A stretch of DNA of 6,338 bases from RPQJ01 sp963732415 (GTDB lineage Bacteria > Pseudomonadota > Gammaproteobacteria > Steroidobacterales > Steroidobacteraceae), in NCBI GenBank assembly GCA_963732415.1, contig CAVSZK010000011.1, forward strand, positions 1 through 6,338. Reading direction: 5' to 3'. Under the pieces are notes generated by a model. The model made no database searches. It was given only the letters and a program-made list of their open reading frames with translations, and was not told the DNA's origin. Below, piece after piece: positions 1-5,482 of this stretch. A program made the translations under genes and the position numbers. Numbering within the stretch: position 1 is the stretch's first letter; each line of letters begins with the position of its first letter.

Positions 1-42
1 CTGTAGTGATTATACGCGGGGGAAGCTCAGGGGGTGAGCCTG
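1..42 (-). repeat. Leader repeat, copy 1 (promoter-like)
   Basis: This is the first of three copies of a ~43-bp element; the others are at 1201-1244 and 5483-5526. All three begin CTGT(A/G)GTGATTATA on the plus strand and end CTCAGGGGGTGAGCCTG, after which they diverge sharply. Read on the minus strand, each contains a perfect TATAAT (here 9-14) and, upstream of it, a hairpin-capable inverted repeat (here GCTCA-GGGGG-TGAGC, 25-39). At the other two copies the element is the promoter leader of a MoxR-type ATPase gene or its remnant. A further ATPase copy may therefore lie just left of this window, but that is inference. This copy is two bases shorter between TATAAT and the inverted repeat. Confidence 0.75.
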
Positions 43-60
43 CCCTCACGCATTGCGGGG

Positions 61-381
61 CTACGCCGCCGGGGACACCGAGAGTCGCAGACCCATCGCC
101 GCAAGCAACGCGCGCAGTGTCCGCAATTCAGGGTTGCCGTTGCCCGACAGCGTTCGATAGAGCGTCGTGGAGTTGAGACCGGCTTGCTTTGCCAGCCCCG
201 TCACGCCGCCGAAAGCTTCCGAAAGCCGGCGCAGCGCCAACATGAGCTCTTCTTGCTCCCCGTCGGCGAGTACCTGGTCGAGATAGGCGGCGGCAAACTT
301 TCGATCACGCCGAAAGCTCTCTACCGTTGCGTCTTCGTGGCTCCGCGAAGCCGGCGTCCTGGTCACTTTAGTCTTCGCCAT
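61..381 (-). CDS. XRE-family antitoxin of a HigBA/RelE-type pair
   Basis: This is a 106-residue DNA-binding antitoxin expected to neutralise the toxin encoded just upstream and to repress the pair's own promoter. The N-terminus is polar and basic. A helix-turn-helix region at roughly residues 55-95 carries the family pattern FGGVTGLAKQAGLN, then TTLYRTLSGNGNPELRTLRALL, close to the group annotated as 'probable addiction module antidote protein'. The ATG at 379-381 is chosen because AAGGAG lies six bases upstream and homologues start near here; the open frame itself continues upstream without meaning. It overlaps the toxin gene by 19 bases, typical of a toxin-first bicistron. Downstream, 18 bases separate the stop from leader repeat copy 1. 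The family call is secure; the partner is inferred from adjacency. Confidence 0.9.
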   Translation of the reverse strand: MAKTKVTRTPASRSHEDATVESFRRDRKFAAAYLDQVLADGEQEELMLALRRLSEAFGGVTGLAKQAGLNSTTLYRTLSGNGNPELRTLRALLAAMGLRLSVSPAA

Positions 382-701
382 TCGCGCTCCTTGTAATCGG
401 CCCAATGCGCCACCGCCGCCGCGATATCGGCTGACTGGCTGCCCTTGGACCCTCCGCCGAGCAGCAGAACTCGATCGGCCCCGGGTCTCACAAAATATAC
501 TCGATAGCCCGGCCCGCAATCGATGCGCAGTTCCCAGACGCCGTCGCGGCAGAACCGCTGGTCGCCGGGATTGCCGCCCGCCATTCGATCGACTCGCCGC
601 TGCACTGCCACCCGACAGCGGAGATCGGCCAGACCATCGAGCCAGCGCTGAAACGGATCCGTTCCCGCCTGCGACCGATAGTGTTCGATTTCGATATGCA
701 T
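363..701 (-). CDS. RelE/HigB-type toxin ('addiction module killer')
   Basis: This 112-residue protein is probably a ribosome-dependent mRNA interferase of the RelE/ParE superfamily, in the HigB-like 'addiction module killer protein' group. Supporting motifs are DPFQRWLDGL near residues 15-24, WELRIDCGPGYRVYFVRPG at 56-74 and the glycine-rich LLLGGGSKGSQ at 79-89. These form the family's beta-sheet core, and length and gene order (toxin before antitoxin) are normal. The ATG at 699-701 fits family N-termini. A TTG nine codons upstream is also in frame but less likely. An inverted repeat (TTCGC-6-GCGAA, 703-718) sits directly before the start and could be the operator. No ribosome-binding site is clear. 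Activity is not shown by sequence alone, but no core motif looks damaged. Confidence 0.88.
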   Translation of the reverse strand: MHIEIEHYRSQAGTDPFQRWLDGLADLRCRVAVQRRVDRMAGGNPGDQRFCRDGVWELRIDCGPGYRVYFVRPGADRVLLLGGGSKGSQSADIAAAVAHWADYKEREWRRLK

Positions 702-702
702 C

Positions 703-718
703 TTCGCTTTTAGGCGAA
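703..718. promoter_or_regulatory. Candidate autoregulatory operator of the first toxin-antitoxin pair
   Basis: TTCGC and GCGAA are perfect 5-bp inverted arms separated by six A/T-rich bases. They lie two bases upstream of the toxin ATG. Antitoxins of this kind bind inverted repeats over their own promoter, and a TTGACA hexamer (723-728, minus strand) lies just beyond. The -10 that a 17-bp spacer predicts would be a poor GAAGAT overlapping the start codon, so the promoter itself is not called. Confidence 0.35.
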
Positions 719-764
719 TCCCTGTCAAGTGTTGCAGGGCGGCCGCCTAAGGGACACAAGCACT

Positions 765-783
765 TGCATCGGACGACGATGCA
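765..783. repeat. Short inverted repeat in a non-coding stretch
   Basis: TGCATCG and CGATGCA are perfect 7-bp arms around a GACGA loop. The site lies ~65 bases upstream of the first toxin gene, in sequence with no recognisable gene (729-855). No T-tract follows on either strand, so it is not an obvious terminator. Confidence 0.4.
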
Positions 784-855
784 CCGAGGGGGAGGTCGAT
801 CCAATTCAAGAAAGTGTTGGGTTTGATCAGAAATGACAGCCGGTACGAGGACGGG

Positions 856-962
856 ATGGCGCCGTGCTCCGTGAACGCAAGCGGTCGTTTTGGAGTGCCT
901 CCCCAACTTGATGTCGCAAATTGCGACATCAAGTTTCGGAATTCTTCGGAGGCGACGAGTCT
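856..962 (-). pseudogene. Fragment of an ORF6N-domain (phage antirepressor-like) gene
   Basis: The minus-strand frame from 962 down to about 856 encodes ~35 residues including EEFRNLMSQFATSS and RPLAFTEHGAI. These match, from memory, the conserved core of ORF6N-domain proteins (pattern LxSQFATS... followed by YAFTEHGA), which are phage or mobile-element DNA-binding proteins. The true N-terminus is missing: a TAG lies immediately upstream at 963-965, where the remnant of the ATPase gene joins. After GAI the similarity stops, although the frame stays open to 747. It is therefore an internal scrap of a larger gene, not a functional unit. A 31-bp palindrome covers the codons for LMSQFATSS. Confidence 0.6.
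905..935. repeat. 31-bp near-perfect palindrome inside the ORF6N remnant
   Basis: Two perfect 15-base arms (905-919 and 921-935) flank a single central base; the core reads GATGTCGCAAATTGCGACATC. Because the arms are self-complementary, both strands encode almost the same peptide, LMSQ(F or I)ATSS, in one frame. It could be a DNA-binding site, a cruciform or a foldback. It could also simply follow from the codons of a conserved motif. Confidence 0.75.
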
Positions 963-967
963 CTAAC

Positions 968-1097
968 CCACACACTGCGAGCGCGGGGTCGAGCGCTTCG
1001 GAGAGCGCGTTGAGCAGGAACGTCTTGCCTGTGCCGCTTCGGCCGACGAGCAAGAGCGGGTCTTCGGTGACGCGCGCTGCGAACGGATGCTGGACAT
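968..1097 (-). pseudogene. Deleted remnant of the MoxR-type ATPase gene (second copy)
   Basis: From the ATG at 1095-1097 the minus strand reads MSSIR as in the intact ATPase, with the same AAGGAG ribosome-binding site. It then jumps to the Walker A segment (VTEDPLLLVGRSGTGKTFLL) in another frame, so an internal block of ~120 bp has been lost. A second jump fuses LSEAL, after Walker A, to DPALA, which in the intact gene lies 104 codons later. Both sites in the intact gene carry the same 13-mer CGAGCGCCTCGGA (5142-5154 and 4830-4842 on the plus strand), so the deletion ran between short direct repeats. Similarity ends at about 968, where the ORF6N scrap begins. The first reading frame stops after 44 codons, so no ATPase can be made. 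Confidence 0.85.
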
Positions 1098-1176
1098 GTG
1101 TCGCTCCTTCGTTGCCCTTAGGAGGGGCCACATCCGCCGAAATGGCGCGCCACCTTGCCGAGCCTGGCAGGTTGGC

Positions 1177-1192
1177 CGGAGCACGTGCTCCG
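1177..1192. promoter_or_regulatory. 16-bp palindrome in the leader, copy 2
   Basis: CGGAGCACGTGCTCCG is a perfect palindrome, identical to the one at 5458-5473 and at the same place relative to TATAAT. It has stayed intact although the gene it would control here is a remnant. It is a candidate operator. Confidence 0.5.
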
Positions 1193-1200
1193 TCTTGATG

Positions 1201-1244
1201 CTGTGGTGATTATAGGCGGGGCGGAGGCTCAGGGGGTGAGCCTG
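1201..1244 (-). repeat. Leader repeat, copy 2 (promoter-like)
   Basis: This is the second copy of the leader repeat, with TATAAT at 1209-1214 (minus strand) and the inverted repeat GGCTCA-GGGGG-TGAGCC at 1226-1242. Here the homology with copy 3 extends leftward through the whole untranslated leader into the ATPase remnant, to about 968. To the right it stops abruptly after GAGCCTG. Beyond that point lies the small plus-strand gene pair instead of an antitoxin gene. Confidence 0.85.
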
Positions 1245-1357
1245 AGGCATCGGGGGCGGGTGCTGAACAGACGGCGCTCGCGCGTCAATGCGGCTGCGGG
1301 CGGTGGGGGCCAGGGAGCTTAAGCCGGCACGAATCGATGCGGTCGAGCCACATTCTC

Positions 1358-1384
1358 GGCTACCCCTCCAGCGAGTGGGTAGCC
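1358..1384. repeat. Stem-loop upstream of the small gene pair
   Basis: GGCTACCC and GGGTAGCC are perfect 8-bp arms around an 11-base loop. The site lies 50 bases before the first small gene, in the otherwise featureless 1245-1433 interval. No poly-T follows on either strand, so a terminator is unlikely. It may be a regulatory structure or the edge of a mobile cassette. Confidence 0.5.
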
Positions 1385-1433
1385 ACGATTGGCGTCACCC
1401 GCAGGCCAGGACTCGCTCAGCCGGGACGTCATC

Positions 1434-1664
1434 ATGTACTTTACGATCATCGGCGTCGTATCGTCCGTGCAGACGATCGCCGCAGGCTCGGGCATTCGCG
1501 AACGGAGCCGACTGAGGAAGCGCTACGGACGCGGGCGCTGGTTGAAGCGCAAGGGCGTCTCCCAGGTGCGGCTTGCCATGGGTGAGGTCGCCCTGGCGGA
1601 GATTCACTGGTACGAGTGTGCTGGCATCGGTAAGCGCGAATTCAAGATCAAACGGTTTCTCTGA
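1434..1664 (+). CDS. Small conserved hypothetical protein (first of a pair)
   Basis: This 76-residue basic protein has unknown function. It begins MYFTIIG, has a charged middle (RLRKRYGRGRWLKRKG) and ends with the distinctive block AEIHWYECAGIGKREFKIKRFL. I recognise this ending from a widespread family of very small uncharacterised proteobacterial proteins. The ATG at 1434 is chosen over the open frame's earlier ATG at 1389 because family members start MYF; the ribosome-binding site is weak. No signal peptide or membrane segment is seen. The second small gene follows after 11 bases, so the two form a bicistron. High positive charge and a beta-rich pattern would fit a nucleic-acid-binding or RelE-like fold, but that is speculation. 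It runs opposite to all other genes in the window. Confidence 0.72.
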   Translation: MYFTIIGVVSSVQTIAAGSGIRERSRLRKRYGRGRWLKRKGVSQVRLAMGEVALAEIHWYECAGIGKREFKIKRFL

Positions 1665-1675
1665 GGCAACTTTCT

Positions 1676-1903
1676 ATGGCAACAGAACCCAGCGATCTCG
1701 CGGTCTGCGTCGATAACTCGGGCTACGAGGCGGCTCTCGAGCGCCGAAAGCTTTACGCGCTATTGCCTGATGCCGAGGCCGAAGGTCGGGGACTACTCCG
1801 TGTCGTCGACGAATCGGGCGAGGATTACCTGTATCCGGCGAAGAACTTTCACAAGGTCGAGTTGCCGGCCGCGGTTCGTCGAGCCGTATTTCAGGCGGCG
1901 TGA
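1676..1903 (+). CDS. Small conserved hypothetical protein (second of a pair)
   Basis: This 75-residue acidic protein has unknown function. The hallmark stretches are VCVDNSGYEAALERRKLY (residues ~11-28), LLPDAEAE and LLRVVDESGEDYLYPA. I know this pattern from many short bacterial proteins without assigned function. The ATG at 1676 has GAGG at 1663-1666, nine bases upstream, overlapping the stop of the preceding gene. Together the two make a basic/acidic small protein pair, a layout reminiscent of toxin-antitoxin modules, though neither matches a toxin family I can name. Its last 13 bases overlap the end of the convergent DUF433 gene. No terminator is seen between them, so the two transcripts may run into each other. 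Confidence 0.82.
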   Translation: MATEPSDLAVCVDNSGYEAALERRKLYALLPDAEAEGRGLLRVVDESGEDYLYPAKNFHKVELPAAVRRAVFQAA

Positions 1904-2082
1904 TTGGCGACCGCCTGCTCGCGGGTCACTGACGCGAGGTCCGCCAGGAAATCATCGAGACAGCTGCCGTGCCCGAGGTAGTCGATGAGATTTCGGAAGG
2001 GCACGCGCGTGCCGGCGAACACGGGTTCGCCGCCCAGGATCTCCGGGTGGCCCGGCAACACCGCTTCGCCGACCCTGATCAT
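1891..2082 (-). CDS. DUF433-type antitoxin-like protein, short C-terminus
   Basis: This 63-residue protein has the DUF433 core: HPEILGGEPVFAGTRVPFRNLIDYL (residues ~12-36), then LDDFLADLASVTREQAV. DUF433 proteins have a winged-helix-like fold and are usually antitoxins paired with a downstream DUF5615 PIN-like toxin. No such toxin follows here; the next gene is convergent and unrelated. The protein also stops soon after the TREQAV motif, where relatives usually continue for about another helix, so the tail may have been cut. The ATG at 2080-2082 overlaps the stop of the VWA gene as ATGA, with GGGAGG eight bases upstream. It is thus the last gene of the ATPase operon. Its role there is unknown: orphan antitoxin, regulator or passenger. 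Confidence 0.82.
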   Translation of the reverse strand: MIRVGEAVLPGHPEILGGEPVFAGTRVPFRNLIDYLGHGSCLDDFLADLASVTREQAVANHAA

Positions 2083-3424
2083 TTCGGCAACCTCCCGAGC
2101 TGCGAGTAAGGGATGCCCGCGGCCTTGAGCAGCGACGGATTCCCGTCGCGCGTGACGATGGCGTGCAGCCGCGTCGTCCTCGCGAGCGCAGCGATGCGCT
2201 TCTTCGGGATCGCCTCGACGAACCCGTCCGTGACGATCACCGCGCTGGCGGGCCGCGTCTTCTCGACGTGCGCGATCACGCACTCGAGGCTGGTGCCGCC
2301 CGAGGTGCCGGCTTTCAGCACGCCGCGCTCGATCACCGCCGGCACCACCTCCGTGCTGAACGCCCAGAACGGCCGGCGGATCCACCGCGACAACCGGCCG
2401 AGCAGCGCCACCACCAGCGGCATCTCGGCGTTCATCGAGCCCGAGACGTCGAGGTACACCTGCGCGCGTCCCTCGGGACGCAGGGCCGTGGCGCCCCACT
2501 GCGCCTCGGGCAGGAACGGCGACCACGTGGCGCGCAGGAACGCGCGGCGGTCGGAGGTGGAGAGCACGGGCAGCCTTGCGGTAACTGGCACTGGCGTCGT
2601 CGGCGCGCCGGGCGCGGGCTCGAGATGCTTGCGCAGGACTTGCAGGGTCCTGGCCTGCCATTCCGCGATGGCTGCGTGCCTGGGCGTGACGAGCAGTTCG
2701 TAACGGTTGGCGCCCGGCCCCGGGTTGCGCCAGATGCCGCCGCCGTTCATTTCCCTGCGGGCGCGGGCGAGTGCCTGCTGCAGCACCTCGGAGAGCGGCG
2801 CGTCGTCCTCGTGGTTACCGAGCAATGAGTCGGTGCCAAATAAATCGGTGCCAGGCACCGAATTTCCGAGATCGCTCGCGAGTTGCTCGATGTCGTCGGC
2901 GAGGAGCTTGCCGCTCGTAGAGTGCCCGCCACGCCTGCCACCACGGCGGGACGGGCCTGGCGCCGGGCCTGCCCTGCCCAAGGCACGCGCTGCGCTCCGG
3001 GGACTGCATCGGCCGCAGCATCTTCAGCAGGCCGGGCGAATCTGGCGTAGTAGCCCGCCATCATGCTGGAGTACTTCTCGCCCAGCTGCCGGTGAATGAT
3101 CGCGTTGATCACCGCGTCCAGGGCCAGGTGCCGCGCCGGCGTCGGCCGGCCAGGCTCGTCGGTGTGGCGCAGCAGCACGTGCAGGAACTCGTGGCACAGC
3201 AGCGCCTTGACGTGCTCGTCGGTCCTGCAGTGTGCGGCGACGAACTCGAGATTGATGAGCAGCCGCGGCCGCGGCTCGTTGGTGACCGCAAGCGTCGGCA
3301 CAGCGTTCGTGAACTCCACCGCCAGGATCTTCAGCACCGCGCGGATCGCGAACGGGTTCTCGTCCACCAGTTCGTGTACCAGCGCACGCACCTGCATCGC
3401 ATTCATGCCCTGCATCGCGTTCAT
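2079..3424 (-). CDS. Putative zinc metallopeptidase plus VWA protein (DUF2201 type), frameshifted
   Basis: This is probably the VWA partner of the ATPase. The N-terminal half carries a zinc-protease motif, HEFLHVLLRH (HExxHxxxxH, residues ~78-87). The C-terminal half is a VWA-like domain with a MIDAS site: DVSGS (2448-2450 encodes the first Asp), the Thr of GGTS and the Asp of VTDGF. The order matches the DUF2201 N-terminal/DUF2201 architecture, usually one protein of ~400-450 residues. Here two frame changes are needed: near 3028-3036 (between YYARFAR and LLKMLRPM) and at about 2916 (between WRALY and SGKLLADDIE). Each is relieved by removing one base. As read, translation from the ATG gives a 225-residue product containing only the protease half. 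The start overlaps the previous stop as ATGA, and three more in-frame ATGs follow. Residues encoded by 2826-2861 are a REP-like insert. Confidence 0.82.
2830..2861. repeat. REP-like palindrome inside the VWA gene
   Basis: TCGGTGCC-A-GGCACCGA (2845-2861) is a perfect inverted repeat with 8-bp arms. A direct copy of one arm, TCGGTGCC, lies 15 bases away at 2830-2837, with A/T-rich spacers. This resembles dispersed GGTGCC/GGCACC palindromes linked to REP-associated tyrosine transposases, which normally lie between genes. Here it is read as the in-frame peptide SVPGTDLFGTDS in the linker between the two domains. Confidence 0.6.
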
Positions 3425-3426
3425 GC
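3391..3426. repeat. 18-bp tandem duplication over the gene junction
   Basis: Two adjacent 18-bp units (3391-3408 and 3409-3426) differ at a single base. They cover the overlap between the stop of the unknown protein gene and the start of the metallopeptidase/VWA gene. The result is a repeated MNAMQ at the protein's start and four in-frame ATGs (3424, 3415, 3406 and 3397, first base on the minus strand). Confidence 0.9.
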
Positions 3427-3901
3427 ATAGAACCCCGCGGGCTCGTAGAGCTCGACGCGCCGCGTCAGGCTCGCGCGCGTCCACAGCACCGGGCGCGACG
3501 GGTCGTACTGGAACGAGGTGCAGAGTCCCAGCAGCAAGCGCCTGCCGGAGGATCGACTCGTCCGTGCCCTGCCCGACCCGCACGCCCCAGCGCGCGTCCG
3601 GCACCACGCGTACAAGCAGCGGCGACTCCGGGGCCGGGTAGCGCTCGCGCAGCAGCTCCGCGTCGTCGAGGCCGACACGCGCGAGGGATTCGAGCACGGC
3701 GGAGAGCGGGTCGCGGTCGCCGAAGTGCAGGCCGGCGCGAATCACGCGCGGCAGGTGGATCCGGGACGTGTCGTCGCGCAGGACGCTCGCGACCACGCGC
3801 TCGGTGCGGCGCCGGGACATCGGGCCGCCGCTGTTGGCCCATTGCGCCCGCTCGCGCTGCTTCGCCGCAGCGTACCGAGTCCACTGTTCGTAGGCGTTCA
3901 C
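3421..3901 (-). CDS. Unknown protein of the MoxR-VWA operon, one frameshift
   Basis: This is a protein of ~159 residues, once corrected, that I do not recognise as a named family; its place between the ATPase and the VWA gene suggests an adaptor. Translation starts at GTG (3899-3901), overlapping the ATPase stop as GTGA, and reads VNAYEQWTRYAAAKQRERA. The N-terminal third is highly basic and polar, followed by a mixed alpha/beta part (LLVRVVPDARWGVRVGQG). The frame changes near 3526: after ILRQALAAG the sensible continuation, LCTSFQYDPSRPVLWTRASL to YEPAGFYA, lies in the next frame. Removing one base (3526) restores it. The corrected frame ends at TGA 3421-3423, which overlaps the next ATG as ATGA, strong support that this is the true end. 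Uncorrected, the first frame runs straight into the metallopeptidase, because one inserted base puts both in the same frame. Confidence 0.75.
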
Positions 3902-5379
3902 GGCCGGGCCCCACCGACGAGGCCGGCCTTGCGCAGCAGCTTCACGCAGTCGTGCAGCTGCGGCTCGAGCACGGCGGGCGACGTCAGCGCAATGCCGCGC
4001 ACCACGCAGGCCGTGAGGAATTGCCGCGCCCGCGCGAGGCGGGTGTCCCTGAGCGGAGCCAGCACCTGGCCGATGCTCGCGATCACCGGGTGGCTGGTGC
4101 CTTTCTCGCTCAACCGCTCCTGCCACGAGAGCTCGCCCTCGGCGTCGAGCAGCGGCACGGCGAGCTTCGCGAGGTCGTTCACGCCCTCGGCACCTATCGG
4201 CAGCCTGCCTGTGAGCGCGGCGGGATAAGCGGCGAACGCGAAAGCCGCGGCGCGGTCGGGGGATTCGTTGGCAATCAGCTGCGCGATCGCCTGCGATCCC
4301 TGGTCGGTATCCGGGCACCTGTCGAGCAGCAGCGAGAGCTTGCGCGGCAGGCTCTGCTCGGCGAGGAACCCGTGGATCCACGCGCCATCCTCCTCGCGCG
4401 AGGCGTCCCAGCCGGCCCGGTGCGCCGCGGCGATAACCGCAGCATCGACGGCCTGGCCCCATGTGGCGTGCGGCAGGCTGCACTCGAGCACGCTCTTGTA
4501 TGTGCCGGACGTCGCGCGGCCCGCGACGATGGTCGCGGCAACGAGGCTACGTGCAAGCAACCGTGCCCGGCGCGGCGAGATGCGGACGCAGGCGCCGTTC
4601 AGCGCGCTCACGACCGTCGTGACGTACGTCGTGACCTGCCGCGGGCAGGCGTTCGCCTGTTCGGTGAATTGCGCGTGCCATCTACGCACCGCATCGCACA
4701 GCGCCTCGTTACGCGGCGTGACGACACCTTCACCCGATGGAGCGACGATCGCCTGCTGCTGCGCGTTGGTGAGATCGCTCCAGTCGGCCGCGGTCACGAC
4801 GAGCGCGAAGCGGTCCGCGAGCGCCGGGTCGAGCGCCTCGGAACCCGAGTAGTCCTCGGTGCCGCCCTGGTCGGACGTGCAGGGGTTCATCGCTGCCCAG
4901 CGATAGCGCAGCCGCTTCAGCGGCAGGCCCTGCAGCCGACGCTCGTGCACCAGCGAGAACAGCCGGTTCTGGTGCTCGGGCTTGCAGCGCGAGATCTCGT
5001 CGATGAGCACCGACTCCGCACCCCACACCGTGGCCGGCGTCTCGAGGAATCGTACGGTCGAGTGCGCCTCGTCCGGATAGGGGAAGCCGACCAGGTCGTC
5101 GAACGAGATCAGGCTCGCGTTGTAGTGACGGTGCTCGAGTCCGAGCGCCTCGGACAGCGTGTTCAGCAGGAAGGTCTTGCCCGTGCCGCTGCGCCCGACG
5201 AGCAGCAGCGGATCTTCGGTGACGAGGGACGCGAGGATAGTAGTCTCGTGGCGATCGAAGCCGTAGACGCCGAGGTCCGCGAGCTTGAACCCGGGTTCAC
5301 TTGCCCTGCGGCTGCCAGTGGTTGCAGGGGCTGTGCTGACGCGTGACGCAGTCGCGCGCGGCGGACGGATGCTGGACAT
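3898..5379 (-). CDS. MoxR-type AAA+ ATPase
   Basis: This 493-residue cytoplasmic ATPase is expected to act as a chaperone-like motor for the VWA protein of the same operon. Visible elements are Walker A GRSGTGKT (residues 62-69), Walker B VLIDE (124-128), the sensor-1 asparagine in AAMNPC (165) and the arginine-finger segment DPALADRF (184-191). A long C-terminal part (~200-493) rich in alanine and leucine should be largely helical and specific to this subfamily; it is longer than in typical ~320-residue MoxR proteins. The ATG at 5377-5379 is chosen because AAGGAG lies six bases upstream; the frame stays open to 5532 but that part is the promoter leader. The stop overlaps the next gene's GTG. 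A dead, deleted copy of the 5' end lies at 968-1097. Confidence 0.92.
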   Translation of the reverse strand: MSSIRPPRATASRVSTAPATTGSRRASEPGFKLADLGVYGFDRHETTILASLVTEDPLLLVGRSGTGKTFLLNTLSEALGLEHRHYNASLISFDDLVGFPYPDEAHSTVRFLETPATVWGAESVLIDEISRCKPEHQNRLFSLVHERRLQGLPLKRLRYRWAAMNPCTSDQGGTEDYSGSEALDPALADRFALVVTAADWSDLTNAQQQAIVAPSGEGVVTPRNEALCDAVRRWHAQFTEQANACPRQVTTYVTTVVSALNGACVRISPRRARLLARSLVAATIVAGRATSGTYKSVLECSLPHATWGQAVDAAVIAAAHRAGWDASREEDGAWIHGFLAEQSLPRKLSLLLDRCPDTDQGSQAIAQLIANESPDRAAAFAFAAYPAALTGRLPIGAEGVNDLAKLAVPLLDAEGELSWQERLSEKGTSHPVIASIGQVLAPLRDTRLARARQFLTACVVRGIALTSPAVLEPQLHDCVKLLRKAGLVGGARP

Positions 5380-5457
5380 GTGTCGCTCCTTCGTTGCCCT
5401 CAGGAAGGGCCGCATCCGCCGAAATGGCGATCCACCTTGCCGAGCCGGCAGGTTGGC

Positions 5458-5473
5458 CGGAGCACGTGCTCCG
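5458..5473. promoter_or_regulatory. 16-bp palindrome just downstream of the predicted start of transcription
   Basis: CGGAGCACGTGCTCCG is perfectly palindromic. It lies ~18 bases past TATAAT on the minus strand, so inside the first part of the untranslated leader of the ATPase operon. The identical sequence is kept at 1177-1192. A repressor operator or a hairpin near the mRNA 5' end are both possible. Confidence 0.55.
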
Positions 5474-5482
5474 TTCTTGATG

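Noticed and set aside
61..1131. A 356-codon minus-strand frame spanning the antitoxin, the toxin region and the ATPase remnant.
   Set aside because: It links unrelated pieces by chance. Only its last 106 codons (antitoxin) and a short Walker A stretch are meaningful, and they belong to separate units.
1..1433. An integron-like cassette array (small cassettes beside repeated sites).
   Set aside because: No integrase is present, and the repeats lack the GTTRRRY and RYYYAAC core sites of attC.
3952..5346. A 464-codon open frame on the plus strand opposite the ATPase gene.
   Set aside because: It is a GC-rich shadow frame: no recognisable motif, arginine-rich composition, and no ribosome-binding site, whereas the opposite strand has all AAA+ motifs.
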